A program made the translations under genes and the position numbers. The notes beneath the pieces were generated by a model that had not been told where the DNA came from, made no database searches, and saw only the letters and a program-made list of their open reading frames with translations. 64,000 nt of DNA from Lithodes maja (taxonomy: Eukaryota > Arthropoda > Malacostraca > Decapoda > Lithodidae), in the NCBI GenBank assembly GCA_037953745.1, contig JBAKBP010007914.1, forward strand, positions 1-64,000, written 5' to 3'. Shown here piece after piece: positions 51,559 to 62,600 of this stretch (position 1 is its first letter; every line of letters starts with the position of its first letter).

Positions 51559-51640
51559 TTCCAACTACTCCCTCTCGGGCATAGGCTGAGAGCCCTTACA
51601 ATCCACCGCTCAACACGGTGAAGCCCGTGAGGTGTGACAA
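51559..51640 (+). repeat. Dispersed repeat, copy 2 (TCCAACTACTCCCTCT)
   Basis: Second copy of the sequence at 50822-50910. It leads directly into the 63-bp minisatellite. Confidence 0.7.
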
Positions 51641-51838
51641 CATATATACCCTTACCTCTCTACCCCCCCCCCCCTCCCCAACTGACCTCTCCTGTGACAA
51701 CATATACCCTTACCTCTCTACCCCCCCTCCCCTCCCCTCCCCAACTGACCTCTCCTGTGACAACATATACCCTTACCTCTCTACCCCCCCTCCCCTCCCC
51801 TCCCCAACTGACCTCTCCTGTGACAACATAATATTATT
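51641..51838 (+). repeat. ~63-bp minisatellite, left part
   Basis: Three units of TGACAACATATACCCTTACC, then TCTCTACCCCCC, CTCCCC-rich DNA and CAACTGACCTCTCCTG. The array continues at 52531 after a retrotransposon fragment. Confidence 0.92.
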
Positions 51839-51845
51839 TTTCTGT

Positions 51846-52530
51846 GAGTGAGGGAAGCAAAAGGCAGAACTGCCTATAGCGAGTGCCTCCCCCAAAGTTG
51901 AAAGAGTGACAGGGCCAAAATCAAGGGACGTTCGAGCCAAAATGCCTGGACACACGGAGTTTGAAGCAATTTAAGTCATAGGAAGAGGGAAAGACTGATT
52001 CTGGGAGAGAGTTCCAGAGCTCAGCTGTTGAATAGATAAAAAACAGAGTAACGTTTCACTCTTGGGTTGGAGAGTTGTACAGACTAGGGGTGGGATTGTG
52101 TTGCAAGATGGGTACCACATGCCCTACGTAAAGGAGGTGGTATACACTGGGAAAGCTCTAAGGAAGACGGATTATTATAGTAGCGATAGAATAGCGAGAG
52201 AGATGCAACATTGCGGCGAAGAGAGAGAGATTGCAGAGAGTTGGTGAGTAGACGGGAGTTAATGATACGAAAGGCCTTCCTTTCAATTTTGTCTAGGAGA
52301 GCGGTGTGAGAGGAACCTCCCCACACATGTGAACAATACTCAATACAAGGACGCACTATGCCCCTGTACAGAGCAAGAAGCTGTGCAGGGGTAAAGAACC
52401 GCCTAAGGCGGTTGAGCACACCCAGCTTCTGGGAGGCTGCCTTAGCAAGACTGGTAATATGGTCCTTCCAACTGAGAGCAGAAGAAAAAGAGACACCAAG
52501 AATATTGAGAGAAGATGAAGGACCCCTTAC
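51846..52530 (-). pseudogene. Jockey-like retrotransposon, C-terminal fragment inserted in a minisatellite
   Basis: On the minus strand the frame reads LNILGVSFSSALSWKDHITS, FFTPAQLLALYRGIVRPCIE, YCSHVWGG, then after frame breaks STAELWNSLPESVFPSSYDL and a 3' end with CAACTTTGGGGGAGGCACTC. This is the region C-terminal to the reverse transcriptase catalytic core, as found in Jockey-related elements of arthropods. The core itself is absent (5' truncation). It lies between the two halves of the 63-bp array, so it inserted there. Confidence 0.82.
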
Positions 52531-52700
52531 CTCTCTACTCCCCCCCCCCCCCCCACTGACCTCTCCTGTGACAACATATATACCCTTACCTCTCTAACCC
52601 CCTCCCCTCCCCACTGACCTCTCCTGTGACAACCCTTACCTCTCTAAATCCCCCCTCCCCCCCGTCTCCTTCCTGACCTCTCCTGTGACAACATAAACAT
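52531..52700 (+). repeat. ~63-bp minisatellite, right part
   Basis: Three more, shorter and more variable units (CCTTACCTCTCTACTCCCCC, GACCTCTCCTGTGACAACAT), continuing the array interrupted at 51838. Confidence 0.88.
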
Positions 52701-52759
52701 GGTGTCTTCACCTCCGCCCAGTAGATTTGCTGGCAGACTGACGGACAGACAGGCAGAAT

Positions 52760-52885
52760 GGGGGGGGGGGGGGGGAGTGAGTTGACAGGCGTGACAGAGG
52801 TGACACGGGCGAGCTCAGGGGGTTGCGGGGTATGTAAGACAGCAGTATTTGGTGTAAGTGGCAGCTGTACGTATATATATATACC

Positions 52886-52968
<83 letters not shown>
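52760..52968. repeat. G tract, then (TA)n and (GA)n
   Basis: G16 at 52760-52775, TA tract with one ACCGGT break at about 52871-52949, and GA to 52968. The DNA between is unique. Confidence 0.93.
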
Positions 52969-52969
<1 letters not shown>

Positions 52970-53431
52970 TTGATTTATCCTGGGTTACATAATTATAAGC
53001 TCCTGCCTGATCTTGTATACTGGTAAAATATATATTTTAGACACGGGAATGGTAGGAGGAGGCTCTAGACTCTAGAACCTCCTCCTCCTCTTCCCTAGCC
53101 TTCCCGTTTTCTTTTCTTGCTTCTAACCCACTTCTTCTTCCTCTTCTTCCTCGTCTTTTATGTGTCTTTCACCACCTCCTCCTCCTCCTCCACCAGCCTA
53201 TAGCATCATAAATACCACAAATTCCTCCCTCCCTTTTCGTCTCTAGTTTCCTTTTTTGCTCACCTTTCTTCACCTCTTTACTTTTTCTCTTTTTACAGGT
53301 ATTTTATTAGACAGATTTTTTTTAGAAAATATTATTTTATAATTCTCTTTTTTCAATTATTTCTTAATTTACTCCTTTTACCTTTCAATTATCGTTTCTC
53401 AATTAGTTCACTTTAATCTAAACTATATACA

Positions 53432-53470
<39 letters not shown>

Positions 53471-53539
53471 GGTACTGTATATATAAATAATTATATATTG
53501 TTATCAGATTTACTCCCTTTTATTAACTATTTCTATTTA
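52969..53539. other. Pyrimidine-biased gene-free DNA with (TA)n at 53431-53468
   Basis: CTTCTTCCTC-type words at 53080-53200 and a TA tract ending ACCGGTACTGTATATA. No gene. Confidence 0.55.
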
Positions 53540-54480
53540 AATAGACTAGTAAACTGGGTTGAAAATGGAAAATAGATTTCAACATTGAAAATTGCCAAGT
53601 ATTACATATTTGACGCAAAAATGAACATGCGCATTACAACATGACTCGATCACAACTTGGCTGTGCACCACAAGTAAAGGATCTGAGGGTTACAGTATCT
53701 ATACTGTTTCTTTTTAGCTGACGGTAAATTGCAAAGTTCCCATCAAAATGTATCGGTTATTTTAAAGATTTTGTAGTGAAATATGGTGCTAATGTTATGA
53801 ACTTGGTCTTAATATGAAGCAGAAACATAGTAGTTTCATGTATTTCCATTAAGTATCGATAGTAAGGGATTCAATTTCCCGTCAGATGAAAAGAAACAGT
53901 ATATAGTGACTTGAAGCCCATCCCACAGTCCTCGGAATTGATTAAAATGGCAAATCTAGTTGCTCGACTCAATGTGAGGTCATTTGACTTCAAATTCGAA
54001 AAAAAAACTGTTTATAACTCGTTTTTCAGATCCCCTCTGGAGTAATGTGTATGATTTTGGACCCCCTACTATAGAAAGAATATTAATAAATTGGAGAGAT
54101 ATCAGAGAAGGGTGTGGAAAATGAAACCAATGCTGAGGAATGAACCATATAAGGAGTGTCTTAAAGATTTGAACCTGTTTAGCCTTACAAAGCACAGAAT
54201 GGGGTGTTATTTAATTGAGGTAAATAATCATAAAGGGCCATGATAACCTAGATGTTCACAAGTAATTCACAGTTGACCAGTCTAATTACACACATGGAAA
54301 TAGCCTCATAATTTGTGGAAAACAATTCAAGTTAGGTCAAGCAAAGCATTTCGTCCACATTGTGGACGTCTGGAATAATCCACGTGACGTAATAAATTAC
54401 GATACTGTAACGACCTTCAAAGCACGCTTAGATGCATTTATGCAAGCTACCCCTCACTTACTAAATTTGTATAGCTAAGT
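53540..54480 (+). pseudogene. CR1-like ORF2 C-terminal fragment, decayed and interrupted
   Basis: In shifting frames the translation follows the CR1-like ORF2 C-terminus: a WVENGK-like segment at 53560, KDLRVTV (53675), SDLKPIPQSSELIKMAN (53908), then KNINKLERYQRRVWKM-like and NEPYKECLKDLNLFSLTKHR (54140), and VINYDTVTTFKARLDAFM near the end (54390). Several stops and frameshifts make it dead. A TA-flanked MITE (53702-53901) splits it between KDLRVTV and SDLKP. Confidence 0.8.
53702..53903. mobile_element. TA-target MITE, copy 1
   Basis: Inverted ends TACTGTTTCTTTTTAGCTGA and, at the right, TCAGATGAAAAGAAACAGTA, both next to TA. The break it makes in the CR1 fragment gives the insertion point; the exact edge is ambiguous by one TA. 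TA targets point to Tc1/mariner. A second copy lies at 60272-60497. Confidence 0.78.
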
Positions 54481-55180
54481 AAGCCCAAGGTTAATAAGTC
54501 GTGCACATACCCCTGCATGTATTTCTATTATTTTTACTTAAAACCAAGCAGCTTCGTTAGGACTAATTATATGTTTCTGTTCGTATTTATATTTGTATTA
54601 TCATGTCTACAAGTGGTAAGTACATGCATATAATTTAAATGCCAAAAGCCGGAAACACAATGCTCATTTAACCCCTTGAATACGAAAGGGTTATCCTAAC
54701 CTTGGTAAAATCGTTTGATATTATCTATAATTATATATTAGGTTCTATTGCACTGAATGAGATGGTACGACTTATTGAGAAGGCCCCCAGTTGCGGACAC
54801 TGTGTTCGTGTCTGCGATAATGGCTTGAAATGAGGCCATACTAAAGCTTACATTTACCCATTGAGGCAACCCAGCACCTAGACATAGAAACGGTAAGGAT
54901 ATTTAAAGACCTTTACGGGCCCTGACAAAATTTGTTTGGCCAAGATGCTTTGTGTCTAGCCATCAGTCGTGCTGTTCGGAAGAAAATGTCGGACACCGAT
55001 TGTAAATAATATATATATTTGTCTATTTATTGTTCACTTGCAGTTGTGAGGCTGAAAATCTACAGAGTTTTTCTTAACCTAGTTTTGTGTGAGTGTGTGT
55101 GTGTATGTGTGTTATTTTAAGCACACATGTTTTTTTTTTTTTTTTTTGTGATCTCCGTAATATTTGATATAATTGTGTTT
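54481..55180. other. No feature recognised
   Basis: Unique-looking DNA with a short GT run and T17 near 55131-55147. Confidence 0.45.
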
Positions 55181-55249
55181 CTTCGGGATCAGAATGTGAT
55201 TGGGATCGGGATATGATCGGAACAACTGTTTTGCGGGTACCTCGGCTAG
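55181..55249 (+). mobile_element. Helitron-type 3' end
   Basis: Ends TTGCGGGTACCTCGGCTAG followed by T, matching the 3' end of the 15692-15942 element (GCGGGTACCACGGCTAG). I could not find a convincing TC start upstream, so the 5' limit is nominal. Confidence 0.5.
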
Positions 55250-55303
55250 TATTACATAGTTCTCATTCACCGTCAAATTCACGTTTCCCCTTACCTCCAC
55301 CCC

Positions 55304-55333
55304 CACCCCACCCTACCCTACCCTACCCTACCC
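55304..55333 (+). repeat. (CCCTA)n tract
   Basis: Five CCCTA units. Immediately after lies TGTAGGGTAGGTGAG, a short inverted counterpart. Confidence 0.85.
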
Positions 55334-55479
55334 AGAGTGCCAGCCGGGGTGGTGTAGGGTAGGTGAGTATAGTGCCTGAACTGTGACCTCATAATCCCGG
55401 GGAGTGGCAGGGGGGCACGACCTCTCTTGTTTACACGCGTCAGCTGACTCTAACTTCACCTAGGACTGACTCTGACTAC

Positions 55480-55960
55480 CTCTCTTCCAATCTGTCTCTC
55501 CTACACAATCTTTTCCGTATTCTTTCTGACCTTACCTTTTTCTATTTTATTCTCCATTCTCTCATATATCTTTCTATTGCTTTCTTCCTGCATCTCCTCC
55601 TATCTTTGTCTCCCTATATATTTAAGTTTTTCCTTATTCGATCTCTTCTTATCTTTTCCCGCCTACCTTTCTCTTCTTATCTCTCCCTTCCCATCTTTCG
55701 CTTACTACTGTTCTCTTCCTACCGCTTTTGCAATTGTTCTCCTCTTAGTAAATTATATTCTTATTTGCTCTCTTCTTATCCCTTTCTCTTATCTCCCCCT
55801 TTCTATTTTTCTCTTACTACTGTTATCTTCCTATATCTCAGCCAATTTTACCCTCCTACCCAACCTTGTCCTTATATCGTTTTTCTAATTTCTTTCTCTT
55901 CTCACCTCTTCCTTCCTACTTTCCTCTCACTACTATTCTTTTTTGTACAAGCCCAACAAT
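55480..55960. repeat. Pyrimidine-rich tract
   Basis: T- and C-rich without a fixed unit, with repeated words CTCTTCTTATC and CTTACTACTGTT. The Leu/Ser-rich open frames are artefacts. Confidence 0.75.
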
Positions 55961-57099
55961 ATGCCATAAAACCACGCTTACTTTCTCCAATATTGCAAGA
56001 GTAATATCCACCATACTAAAAATAATGAATAAGGTTAGATACAGTTCTCCAATTGTTCCAGCTAGGTATATATAATCTGTGTTTGCTTTGTGTTTTTGTT
56101 GTCTGCTGGCTTACATTTGAACATTGGAGCTTAGCTACAGGCTGCACTACAAAATATGCGTGTGCATTTGTCAACACAACCTATAACTTAAACTGGTGCA
56201 CTGTTTAACGTATTTATTCTGAACATTTGATTTATACATCTTCACTCATTTGGCATTCGTGGATAACGCATTCAAATGAGCATCAGTTATGTTTTCAAAA
56301 TTCCTGAAGTAGCGTTCGAACGATTACACTAAACACACATAATGCAATGATGTATTATGTATGCAATTTTGTATGCCAGTTTTTTTAGTCTATGTGTTGT
56401 ATATCGCATACATACATTATACATTGTACTGATAGACTTGCTCTGTGGTAGAAGCATATTAAGCTATTTTAATTAGTACCTCTGCTCAAATACATGTGAT
56501 TAAATAATATTCGGACTAATGTGATACATTATTTTAATCTTAGTTTAATTTGATTAAGACAGTTATTTTTTATCAACGTATTAGGAGTTATAAAATATAG
56601 TTAAAAAAAGGACTTGTAAAGAACCTGTTTGTGTATTTTCCAACAGCAGCAACTAATTGCTTATTCTGTGTCATTTGTTTGAGCTGACTGAGTTACTTTG
56701 TTTATGTGTGTCGCTTGGTGTTTGTGTTTGTTAGTCTGTTTGTTTGTGGCTGTCTTATGAAGAATGAGGGGAGGAGGGGCAGGGAGGAGGGGGAGACAAG
56801 GGAGGGGGAGGAGGAGGAGGTGAATGTATGGGAGGTAGAGAAGGGTTATGGGGGAGGTCGAGAAACTAAGCGATATAAGTTTCACCCACTCTCTCTTCTC
56901 TATCAATTTTCTTCTTTCTCATGAAACCCCCTTACAAACACAAATATTTTACCCCCATATTTCCTTATTTTGAGTCATATTTTACTTATTATTTCTTTGT
57001 TGGATAGCCTTTTCCTTCTTCCTAGACCAATATAATTGCATACCTTAAAGCAATGGAAATAGATAACAGACCAAATTGGATATATAAATCAATTATATC
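55961..57099. other. No feature recognised
   Basis: Unique-looking DNA, with a purine-rich patch (GGGAGGAGGGGGAGACAAGG) at about 56760-56830. No convincing open frame or element. Confidence 0.45.
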
Positions 57100-57897
57100 T
57101 CTAGTCCTAACCACTCATATGCTGATGACTCAACCTTGCACTATTCAACAATTTTTCACATTAACACAGCATGCAATAACTCCAAAAATCACGTAATGAA
57201 GCCATAGAACGCTATCTTCTGATCTGTCAATTATTTCTGATTGGGGCAGAGAAAATCTTGTTACTTTCAATGCCTCCAAGACCCAATTTCTCCATTTAAC
57301 TACCCGTCGCAATCTTCCACAAGACTATCAATTATTCTTCAACAGTACACAAATCAATCCTTCATCTTCTCTCAATATACTAGGTGTATGTTTTTCATCC
57401 GGTCTTTCATGGAAAGATCACATCACCACTCCTTGCTAAGACAGTCTCCCAGAAGTTAGGTATGCTCAACTGTCTCCGTGGGTTCTTCATACCCGCACAG
57501 CTTCTTGCTCTGGTTAGGGACACAATGCGGCCATGTATCGAGTACTCTTCGCATGTGTGGGGAGGTTCCACCCATACCGCACTTCTCAAAAGAGTCGAGT
57601 CAAAAGCTTTTCACCTCATAAACTCACTTTTTTTACTAGTTCCCTACAATATCTTTCTACATGCCGCAATGTTGCATCTTTTTTCACTCTTCTTGCGATG
57701 CTACAACAATCAGTGTTCTTCAGAGCTCTCTCAATGCATATCCCCTCCCTTGCAGAGAGTGTGAGGCACCCGCCTTTCAACACAGTTGCACTCCTATTCT
57801 GTCCAGCTCTCCAACCCAAGAATTAACAAATGTTCTCATTCTTTCTTCTACTCAACTAGTGAATTATGGAATGCACGGTATGCGCTGCCTTGACTAA
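57100..57897 (+). pseudogene. Jockey-like retrotransposon fragment (reverse transcriptase C-terminus)
   Basis: In broken frames: HSYADDSTLHYS at 57113 (the YADD catalytic motif), LGVCFSSGLSWKDHI-type sequence near 57380, LGMLNCLRGFFIPAQLLALV and RPCIEYSSHVWGGSTHTALL at 57453-57590, then RNVASFFTL-like sequence. It ends with a remnant of the STxLWN motif near 57855. Closely related to the fragment at 51846-52530 but in the opposite orientation and longer at its 5' end. Several stops and frameshifts. Confidence 0.82.
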
Positions 57898-58494
57898 TGC
57901 CATACATTGATATACACTATATTATATTTGCATCCATTGCACATGGACCCGCTCTTTTACGACACATGGCCAAGGGCTATACTTAAAGCTCGATTTATTG
58001 GCATTTATTGGCTCTGTAAGGAGAGGGGAAGGGTTTAATTTTAACTCTACCAGTAGACCATTTATCCATTAGGTGTCCATCAAATAAGGTCGAGTAAATA
58101 ATTGTCAAACTAAACTTCTGACCTAATCAATCATATTTCAACAGTAATAGTTGAATTGGCACAGGTTGAGCTCTACTGATTGGATTTAGTGGGTATAATG
58201 GTTTATTGGTTGAGGTTAATTTCACTTTACTTCAGGGTCAATTAAAGCAGTACCAACTTCAAGTCGTAATCTAACCTAACAACACTGGTTGACATCTACT
58301 GGTTGATATGGTCTACTGGTCGAGGGGAAAGGAGAGGGTGGTGAGGTGTGCTGGTGGGTGAGGGGAGGTGTGTTATTCCCTGGGGTGATGAAGGGGGGGG
58401 GGGGTGATGAAGGGGAAAGGGGATATAGTGGGACAGAGGGGTGAAAGGAGAAGGGTTTATTGGTGTAGGTTCTCACGGTTCTTGTAAATGTGGC
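57898..58494. other. No feature recognised
   Basis: Unique-looking DNA with a G tract at 58387-58402 next to the minisatellite. Confidence 0.45.
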
Positions 58495-59860
58495 TTTGGT
58501 GGTGGTAATGATTCTGGTTGGAATAATGGTGATTGTGGTGGTAATGATTGTGGTTGGAATAATGGTGATTGTGGTGGTAATGATTGTGGTTGGAATAATG
58601 GTGATTGTGATGGTAATGATTGTGGTTGGAATAATGGTGATTGTGGTGGTAATGATTGTGGTTGGAATAATGGTGATTGTGGTGGTAATGATTGTGGTTG
58701 GTATAATGGTGATTGTGGTGGTAATGATTGTAGTTGGAATAATGGTGATTGTGGTGGTAATGATTGTGGTTGGAATAATGGTGATTGTGGTGGTAATGAT
58801 TGTGGTTGGAATAATGGTGATTGTGGTGGTAATGATTGTGGTTGGAATAATAGTGATTGTGGTGGTAATGATTGTGGTTGGTATAATGGTGATTGTGGTG
58901 GTAATGATTGTAGTTGGAATAATGGTGATTGTGGTGGTAATGATTGTGGTTGGAATAATGGTGATTGTGGTGGTAATGATTGTGGTTGGAATAATGGTGA
59001 TTGTGGTGGTAATGATTGTGGTGGTATTAATTGTGGTTGGAATAATGGTGATTGTGGTTGGAATAATGGTGATTGTGGTGGTAATAATTGTGGTTGGAAT
59101 AATGGTGATTGTGGTGGTAATAATTGTGGTTGGAATAATGGTGATTGTGGTGGTAATGATTGTAGTTGGAATAATGGTGATTGTGGTGGTAATAATTGTG
59201 GTTGGAATAATGGTGATTGTGGTGGTAATAATTGTGGTTGGAATAATGGTGATTGTGGTGGTAATAATTGTGGTTGGAATAATGGTGATTGTGGTGGTAA
59301 TGAGTGTGGTTGGAATAATGGTGATTGTGGTGGTAATGATTGTGGTTAGAATAATGGTGATTGTGGTGGTAATAATTGTGGTTGGAATAATGGTGATTGT
59401 GGTGGTAATGAGTGTGGTTGGAATAATGGTGATTGTGGTGGTAATGATTGTGGTTGGAATAATGGTGATTGTGGTGGTAATGATTGTGGTTGGAATAATG
59501 GTGATTGTGGTGGTAATAATTGTGCTTGGAATAATGGTGATTGTGGTGGTAATGATTGTGGTTGGAATAATGGTGATTGTGGTGGTAATAATTGTGGTTG
59601 GAATAATGGTGATTGTGGTGGTAATGATTGTGGTTGGAATAATGGTGATTGTGGTGGTAATAATTGTAGCTTAAATAATGGTGATTGTTGGTAATTATTG
59701 TGGTGGTAATAATTGTGGTTGAAATAATGGTGATTGTGGTTGGAGTAATGGTGATTGTGGTTATGATAGTTTTGATAGGAATAATGGTGATGGTGGTGGT
59801 AATGATTGTGGTTGAAGTAATGGTGATTGTGGTTTAAATAAGATTATTGTGGTTCTGGTG
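58495..59860 (+). repeat. 36-bp minisatellite, ~35 copies
   Basis: The unit is GGTAATGATTGTGGTTGGAA followed by TAATGGTGATTGTGGT, itself built from smaller GGTNATNATTGTGGT words. Variants change GAT to AAT, GGA to GTA, or TGG to TAG. Two plus-strand frames stay open for 302 and 394 codons (a Gly/Asn/Asp/Cys/Trp repeat and a Val/Ile/Met/Gly repeat) because 36 is a multiple of 3. I do not treat them as genes. Confidence 0.95.
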
Positions 59861-60271
59861 GCAAAGATTGAGATAACAAATGTGTGGTTGCAGTTATCTC
59901 CAAAAGGTCGCTTCCAATGCTGACTACAAGGGTCTGTCGATAGCTAGCATGAACTACATACAGTCAGCAGCTGGAACGAGGTCAATGGTATTAGTATGTA
60001 TGCTCATCAAAATATTCTTGTTGTTTACCAACGGACTGTAATACATGAATATCCTCAAATTCACAATAAATACAGTGAGCATCAGCACGAGTCTAGGTTA
60101 AGGGTATGTTGTGTGCATTCAGGGATGTGGAAGCCTAATCACCTTTGTGCGCTATTTATGAGAAGCTGTAGTGGTGACAGGCAACCTTCCAACGCCATCT
60201 GTAGATTGACCTCTAGACTTCGTTGTCTGTCGGGCATCTAACCATCAAGGTAGAGACTATGTATGCAGAGT
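59861..60271. other. No feature recognised
   Basis: Unique-looking DNA. An 81-codon open frame has no recognisable domain. Confidence 0.45.
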
Positions 60272-60497
60272 CTATTGTTTCCAGTTGACGGTAAATTGCC
60301 ATATCCCAATCTTGCTTACTCAGGTATTACGATGTGTTTTTTTTTTTTTTTTTTTTTTAGCGAAATACGGTATTAATTATGAAAAAATAGTATCAGTATG
60401 ATAAAGAGATACAGTAGTTTCATATGTTTCAATTAAGTATCGAGAAAACAGGTGCTAAAATATACAATTTTCCGCCAAGTGAGACTGTAGACTATAG
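60272..60497. mobile_element. TA-target MITE, copy 2, with poly(T)
   Basis: Shares GTTGACGGTAAATTGCCATA-type left sequence, ACAGTAGTTTCATATGTTTC, AATTAAGTATCGA and TTTTCCGCCAAGTGAGA with the copy at 53702-53903. A T22 tract at 60337-60358 is specific to this copy. The termini are more decayed. Confidence 0.72.
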
Positions 60498-61103
60498 GGT
60501 TGAAATGGACATAAAATAAGAATCACTGCTGAACTGAAAAGAACAATAGTTTGATATTTGGTAATAAAAGGCAATCGACCTATCATTATCACTAGCCCCC
60601 GTGAGTGTGTACACGCTGGGTTAAAAGTCTTGTAGCACGACTCCAACTTCCCATTTACGTTCCGCTCCAGGTTTGAATGGAATCTTCTTAACAATCCTAA
60701 ACACAGCTATTATATACAGTTTTTTTTTAAGGTGTTTAATGGAGTATTTTCCCCATTAATGATAGACAATTTCGGGGTTGTAAATATAGCACATAGATTT
60801 TGGCCCGACTGTGCTTTGGGGGAGAGGAGGAGGGCTGTTGTGGTGTGGGAGATAGCCGGAGGGGGAGGTGGGTGGGTGGCTGGGGAGAGAGCTTTGTTTA
60901 CATATACTTCCGCTTCCATTCATTCATTTCATTGGCCTGGAATTTGCGTATCAGATTCGGTGTGTGTGTGTGTGTGTGTGTGTGTATATTGATAATTGGG
61001 GTATTAAGTATATTTGCTCCCGCCATTAACTCTTTTAGTACAATGGGTCATTAAGACTCGTTTATTAACACAATGAATATGAGAGCCGGTACACTCGCGA
61101 TTA
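60498..61103. other. Gene-free DNA with (GT)n at 60960-60986
   Basis: The only landmark is the GT microsatellite. Minor open frames around it are not convincing. Confidence 0.5.
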
Positions 61104-61319
61104 TTAACCCTTTCTGTACCGCCGACGTGCTTTTAATTTTATTCTAGCTATATTTAGAGGCTTTTGTGCAGTTTATGAAGGATCTGTGGTGGTAAAAATG
61201 GTTAAGTAAAATAGTTCGAAGCTTGTTAATTGCTAGAGGCCCTTTATAAACAGAATACAATCGTCTAGTAGCAGCCAGAATAAAGCTTAAAAGGACGTCA
61301 CCGGTACAGAAGGGGTCAA
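61104..61319. mobile_element. TTAA MITE, family C
   Basis: Begins TTAACCCTTTCTGTACCG and ends CACCGGTACAGAAGGGGTCAA, with the right TTAA mutated. The internal arms are well preserved. Confidence 0.9.
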
Positions 61320-61406
61320 TGCGGTCTGCACATTTCCGAAGCTATCTCGGCCTGAATCGAAGCTCCGTATTAATTTATACCTGATATTTGCATTTCTGAG
61401 GTTCAT

Positions 61407-61505
61407 TTAATGGGAAGGTAGTTGCTTTTTCTGTACTCTCTTCTCCCTCATGTTTATCCCCATTAGTTTTGAGATGTTAAGACGTTCGTTCCATTAGTTT
61501 GGCGA
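61407..61505 (-). mobile_element. MITE family A fragment
   Basis: TTAATGGGAAGGTAGTTGC, CTCATGTTTATCCCCATTAG and TCCATTAGTTTGGCGAT: one end of the element, cut off exactly where the 25-bp tandem repeat begins. Confidence 0.8.
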
Positions 61506-61660
61506 TAGTTGTTGGACTCGGTATACTGTATAGTTGTTGGACTCGGTATACTGTATAGTTGTTGGACTCGGTATACTGTATAGTTGTTGGACTCGGTATA
61601 CTGTATAGTTGTTGGACTCGGTATACTGTATAGTTGTTGACTCGGTATACTGTATACAAC
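61506..61660. repeat. 25-bp tandem repeat, ~6 copies
   Basis: The unit is ATAGTTGTTGGACTCGGTAT followed by ACTGT, nearly invariant, the last unit one base shorter. The array ends in TATACTGTATACAACAAC, which is the inverted form of the unit start, so the last unit forms a hairpin. Confidence 0.93.
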
Positions 61661-61864
61661 AACTTAACCATGTTGTAGAACCGACGCGTTCGAGCTCATA
61701 TATGAGATTTGAATTCAAGGACTTTTGATATTGTACAATACGTGCTAGGACACATATGCTGACTATAATCTTACTTTTGAACTGCTTAATTGAAACTCCG
61801 AACTGCATAAAATAGATAACGAATTAACGACAAGATTCATTTCAGTTATAATAGCTCTGAAAAC

Positions 61865-62600
61865 TTAAGTCCACGATTTATGTCCTCGAGTGTACAATAT
61901 TAGTAAATATGGTAAATAATGTTGTTTTTTATTATTCGAAACTTTTAGGGTTGTATTATTCCTTACCAGAAAAAAATAGTATTCCTGTCCACGACTGTAC
62001 AGTCTTGAGCACAAATAAGTATACAACCAGTAGAATCTTTGAACCCTTAAAGTCATGTTCTGAAGCATGTGGGATATACTAAACCATTATATTGTTTGGA
62101 ATCGATACAAATTAAAGCGATTGTCATGACTAAACATTAAGACACAAATCCTGGCTCTATTTAAACCTTCAAAAAGCAAAGCGAACCTCTGAAATTTAAA
62201 CATTATGCAAAACAAAATAATGAGAAGATTCTAATCAGTTTGAGATAGCTTCGAAAACTTTAGGTCACGATTTATGCCCTAGAGTGTACTTTACACTGTA
62301 GGGCATAACACAATGGCTGTAACTTTTCGAAGCTGTCTCGGACCGAATCAAAGCTTCATATTGTTATTTTGCCTAGTATATAAACTTGGAGGGTTATTTT
62401 ATGCTGTTCGAGGAGTCCGAAAAGACCATGATTTGTGCCTTAGAGAGACGCAAATGCAAGTCATACATTTTCGATTCTATATTGGACTGAAACAAATCTT
62501 CCTTTATATATATATTTAGTGTATGCACTTCGGAGGTTCAATTAAGCCGTTCGAGGAGTCAGCAAAGGACAGCGTTTTATTCCCTGAGTGCGCTATACGA
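61865..62600. mobile_element. Cluster of small inverted-repeat elements
   Basis: Repeated words GTCCACGATTTATGTCCTCG (61870), GGTCACGATTTATGCCCTAG (62266), ACTGTAGGGCATAACACAAT (62296, inverted) and GACCATGATTTGTGCCTTAG (62423). Between them are CGAAGCTGTCTCGG.CCGAATC and GGTTCAATTAAGCCGTTCGA words in both orientations. At 62280-62300 two elements meet head to head, both ending TACACT. Probably several copies or fragments of one TA-type MITE family; limits of single copies are not resolved. A fragment also lies at 61325-61405. Confidence 0.45.

Noticed and set aside
58441..59674. 302- and 394-codon frames in the GGTAATGATTGTGG array, one Cys/Gly/Asn-rich
   Set aside because: Two overlapping frames are open at once, substitutions fall equally on all codon positions, and one frame is closed by a TGG-to-TAG variant of the unit. 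Best read as a non-coding minisatellite.
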